A DNA stretch of 64,000 nt from Sipunculus nudus (lineage: Eukaryota; Annelida; Sipuncula; Golfingiida; Sipunculidae): positions 103,925,142-103,989,141 of the forward strand of contig CM049306.1 of NCBI GenBank assembly GCA_026874595.1. The letters are read 5' to 3'. How positions within the stretch are numbered: position 1 is the stretch's first letter; each line of letters starts with the position of its first letter. Made by a program: the position numbers and the translations under genes. The notes under the pieces are model-generated. The model saw nothing but the letters and a program-made list of their open reading frames with translations, did no database searches and was not told where the DNA came from. Of this stretch, positions 60,421 through 64,000 are shown piece after piece.

Positions 60421-60744
60421 TTATTTTGCTTAATATCCATGGATCTATCAGGCCTGAACGGCAGAGGGATCAAATGTCTCAGAATGACTATAACATGACT
60501 CTTGGATTTGGATCAACAACTATACTTGTAAGATCATCACAATACTTATACTAATAAATGCTCCTGCAACTTCAGGAACAAACCTTATAAAGACAGCAAT
60601 ATTTTTTATACAACAATTAAACTATATAATATATGACACTCTTATCTTTAGGTGTACACTTAGCAACACAGAGTTGACAATATATAGTACTCTGACCCCA
60701 CTGGGTTTTAGTAAATAAATTTGATGTTTCGTATATTTAATAAA

Positions 60745-60960
60745 AGGTGACATTTAATTCACACAACAGCTTTTTGTTCCTAGACCGCATAATGCAATAA
60801 GGGAATAGAGCATTTACCAGATTTGTACCAGTTGCATGGAACTCCCTCCCACTAGATCTCAGAATGGCAGACTCTCTTGCATCTTTCAGAAGAGCCTGAA
60901 AATTTACTTGTTTCAAGTTTGAATTGTAAAGTGCATGGACATGAATATGATAATTGCGCT
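60745..60960 (+). mobile_element. 3' fragment of a second non-LTR retroelement
   Basis: Plus-strand translation gives NRAFTRFVPVAWNSLPLDLR and SLASFRRA, matching the short domain after the RT in CR1/L2-like elements ('a...WNsLP..lr...s...Fk..Lk'). A stop interrupts it. The minus-strand open frame here is a shadow. Confidence 0.6.
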
Positions 60961-63562
60961 CAAGAAATAAACTGTACATACAATACAATTACGTATTTAC
61001 ATTCCATCTGATACATTTATGTTGTAAATTAAGTAAATAACAATATTGAATAAGGTGTTCCCCTGAATTTCTGTTTAAGACTTCAAAGGCCATGTTCCCT
61101 TCCTGGTATATTTTCCATACAGTAAATCAGAATGAGCAATAGTTCCTTCATTCTCCACCAGAGGCCCCCCTCCGCTCGGCTAGTATAAAACCGTCATATT
61201 TGTACAGGTACAAAATATGAAGTTATGCTGTGTCAGTTGAGAATGGCTAGGCCCTGGACTGGAGAAACCACTGGCTAGCAGTGCAAACCCACTAAGAATA
61301 TGATTTCAGTGTCTCACAAATTATGCATGTTATGCTTATAAAAATACTACAATGCATTCTTGGGTGCTCAACACGTTACTTAGTCTGCACATTAAAAAGA
61401 AATAAGGTTGTGTTCTGTATGTGACTGAAATATGTGTCAAACTACCCAACCTTAGGAATCTTATTGTTCAAGGCATATGATCCATTTATGGAATATTATC
61501 ATCACTGGGCCTGTAATGATATACACTATCACAACATGACACATAATGTAATACGTCACTCAAGATATGATATATGATATATTATACGTAGCCTGCGTTA
61601 GAATTTAGAGTGCTAGACAAGGTTCTTCCTTGCTTAAAGAAAAACACAGAAAATTCCATATGGAATATATTAATCTGGGATGAGCCAATCTTTGCTTCTG
61701 ACTGATGATTGCTGGATGTTGTTTTAGACTCGATTAAATGTCATGAACTTGTCAATACATTGAAATCTGACACTAATGATAATATGTATTGCAGTGTTAC
61801 AGTGCAATGATGTATCATTACATCCCTAATCCTTACATGTCAAAAGGACATAATTTGTAAAAAAAATTTGCCTTTCAAATATGTCACAGTAAGTTAACAT
61901 CAACATTACAATAATCTAACTGAAAAGTAGAAAAAAAGGATATATAAGCTGTAGTGTAAGTAACTAAAAGAAAATGATCAAATAAAAGGAAGACCCTGTA
62001 TAACATGAATAAAGGCCAGGAGGCCAAACTTCTAATCATTCACAATACTAATAATTTTAACACCAAGTTGGGTAAAGCATCTTTCATAAAAGTCAAAGAA
62101 GTGATAACGCCATAATTACAAAAAAAATATCATATCACTGGGCATCCAAAAAATATACATGCTTGAGTTCACACATTAGTGTACATACCACACAAATTAG
62201 TTTACATTTTACATGTGGTTTATATACAGCCCACATGAGCAACATGCGCTCTTTGTTCGTCAAGAAATACATCAGCAAAATCCACTACTTGGTGTCTTGA
62301 TCCTACAGAATCACAATCAAACATTTCAGTGTGTTACAATGCTGGCCTGTGTTTCACTTTGCCTGAAATGTCTGTATAATAAGGCTGCTAGACTCTTTGC
62401 ACTAGCAACTATACCACATGTATACAACAAATAGGTGTACAAAAAACAAGCCAGAGCAGTATTAATAAACATCTAATTAAAGTGTGTGTGTATGTACATG
62501 TGTGCTAGTAAAGAGGAACATACAGTATAACAGGCTGCATGTCATAAATGTTCATGATGTGAAAAATCTCATTAAGATTATCAGCCAGTAAGACTAGTTC
62601 AAACATTCAAGTGTATTAAGTATATTGCACCATATAAAATTATGTTTCCATGACCAAACATGTCATACACATGGTGATTATTTTAAGTTTCATTTTGATG
62701 TGACTGCGTATACACCAAATAAAAATGCTGTCATGGTAATTTAAGTAACATCAAGGCAATTTCCTTGCCACAGCCAAGTTTACAGAGTCACTTTGGTGAT
62801 TTCAGAGATATGTATATAATTTGAACTGCTACCCATTTTTCCACACCATTAATCTTAACTTTTCTGGAAATGTCACATTAAGAGACTGTATGAATAAAAA
62901 AAATTGTACCATTACTAAAATAAATCTGTTTCATCTCTATAAAATCACTCATCTGAATTCTTGAACCACAGACCAGTGCAGATTTTTCCCCATTTAAAAT
63001 GAAAATAATATTAATAAACGTGAAAGATTCATTATACATGATTACATTCAATAAATAAATGCCTGATGCCCTTGTACATTTTATATAAGCTGAGTTTTGT
63101 AAATTAATTGATTTATCAAGGTATTTCAAATTTCAAAATAATTTCACGAAACATAATTCATAAACGATTATCTTGATGAAATCCTTACTTGAGTTTCTTA
63201 CAAGGAAGAAGAAAAATTATATATATCATACTGTTCCTTGCAATATATTAATTTTGCATTTTCAGATCTTCCTGTAGCAATATATAAAATTCCTCCCTTC
63301 AGTAAAGCTATGTTCTAGAATTGGAATTCTGATTTTCTTAAAGTATTGTTATTGTCAGAATCTTGAAGTCCTTGCTAATGTTATCTAATCATTTAGTAGC
63401 ATTACAAAGTACATAATAACCAAACATTAGATAGAAACTCAATTTAACATTTGCATTAGATGTTCCTTATTGTTTCAAGCACCTGCTTGACAAAAACACT
63501 TGCATTTTTATGCAATAGTGACTAAACATTAGAAGATGACAGCAGGTTTTGAGACCAGTGGC
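60961..63562 (-). other. No coding feature; may include 3' UTR of the RING gene
   Basis: AT-rich with no supported frame. Because the RING gene's stop is at 63563 on the minus strand, part of this stretch should be its 3' UTR. Its length cannot be told from sequence alone. Confidence 0.4.
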
Positions 63563-63680
63563 TCAGGCCACACCAAATGGGTTTGTATTGACAAGTCCTG
63601 TGGTCTCCCCAGGTTCAAAGGACACTTGAGCTTTACATAATGGACATGTGTTCTGTCGCTGCAGCCATGCTGTCAAACAT
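63563..63680 (-). CDS. RING-finger protein, last coding exon
   Basis: 118 nt after acceptor TATTTTCCAG on the minus strand: CLTAWLQRQNTCPLCK, then a 22-residue tail ending NPFGVA and TGA (63563-63565). C-L-x2-W-L-x4-T-C-P-x-C is the last Cys pair region of a C3H2C3/C3HC4 RING, the E2-binding part of many ubiquitin ligases. The remaining zinc ligands must lie in exons beyond the window. The acceptor is phase 1. No particular RING family could be named. Confidence 0.8.
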
Positions 63681-63930
63681 CTGGAAAATATTCATAGAAT
63701 ATAACAAAGACGTGTAATCACTGCAGCCATGTTATCAAGTATCAAAGGTCACAAAATATCAAACATGCATGAGATTTGTCAATAAAGCCATGATGTCATA
63801 CATAAGCAAACTGCTATAGAATTTATAACAGATATGCGTTCTATCACAACAGGCATGCTATCAAACTTTAGCAAACCATTAAAGAATATGTAACAGATAT
63901 GTGTTCTGTCACTGTGCCAGATGTATATCA
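63635..63930 (-). repeat. ~65-bp tandem copies of the RING exon start with its acceptor
   Basis: Four to five diverged copies of 'acatgtgttctgtc.ctgcagccatgctgtcaaacat' followed by about 30 bp of intron. The first is the exon itself. Others lie at about 63708, 63775, 63832 and 63896 upstream in the intron, several with a CAG or AG at the matching place. Confidence 0.75.
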
Positions 63931-64000
63931 AGGGGTAAAAACAAATTTTACAGTAAAACTTGAATAGTGTCACAATTCATATTTATATGTACAATATTTA

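Overview
This is eukaryotic, AT-rich, repeat-dense DNA. Genes have introns with GT..AG borders, and there are C2H2 zinc-finger families, a 5'-truncated CR1/L2-like retroelement, and many non-autonomous elements with internal tandem arrays. The whole picture fits an invertebrate, most likely a mollusc and probably a bivalve. That assignment is inference, since nothing here was searched against a database. All exon chains were built by hand from reading frame, splice consensus and phase.

Layout. 0-5.3 kb holds a decayed MULE transposase and a Helentron-like element carrying a Harbinger-type MITE. 5.4-6.2 kb is an intronless 249-residue gene with a TATA-like box and poly(A) signal. 7.3-15 kb is repeats: a Helentron-like element, a 38-bp minisatellite and a degenerate 32-bp array. 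16.3-38.7 kb, minus strand, is a 12-exon gene for a 776-residue protein with 15 C2H2 fingers. 39.2-50.9 kb, plus strand, is a 5-exon gene for a 991-residue protein with 8 C2H2 fingers and an AT-hook. 51.5-56.1 kb is a non-LTR reverse transcriptase fragment split by a 3.4-kb Helentron-like element. 56-63.5 kb is mostly non-coding with one more retroelement fragment and a minisatellite. The last exon of a RING-finger gene lies at 63.6 kb on the minus strand.

The two zinc-finger genes are head to head, with start codons 563 bp apart, so they probably share a promoter. They look like paralogues. Both have a small first exon ending in phase 0, both continue into a segment with Gln-Ala-Trp at the same distance from the junction, and their last three coding exons share intron phases and finger split points. 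One exon is 205 nt in both. The downstream gene needs a GC-AG intron to keep its finger linker in frame.

The most striking non-coding signal is one transposon superfamily (seven to eight copies). It starts ACAAG(T/G)GACCCATGG and ends in a near-perfect hairpin closing in GAGCTA, always sits between two A (or T) bases, and has asymmetric inverted ends. These are Helentron/Helitron2 features. Its internal arrays repeatedly carry the 12-bp palindrome GGTGGCGCCACC. A second theme is tandem arrays that start at splice junctions and copy exon plus intron sequence, so that introns hold rows of decoy splice sites.
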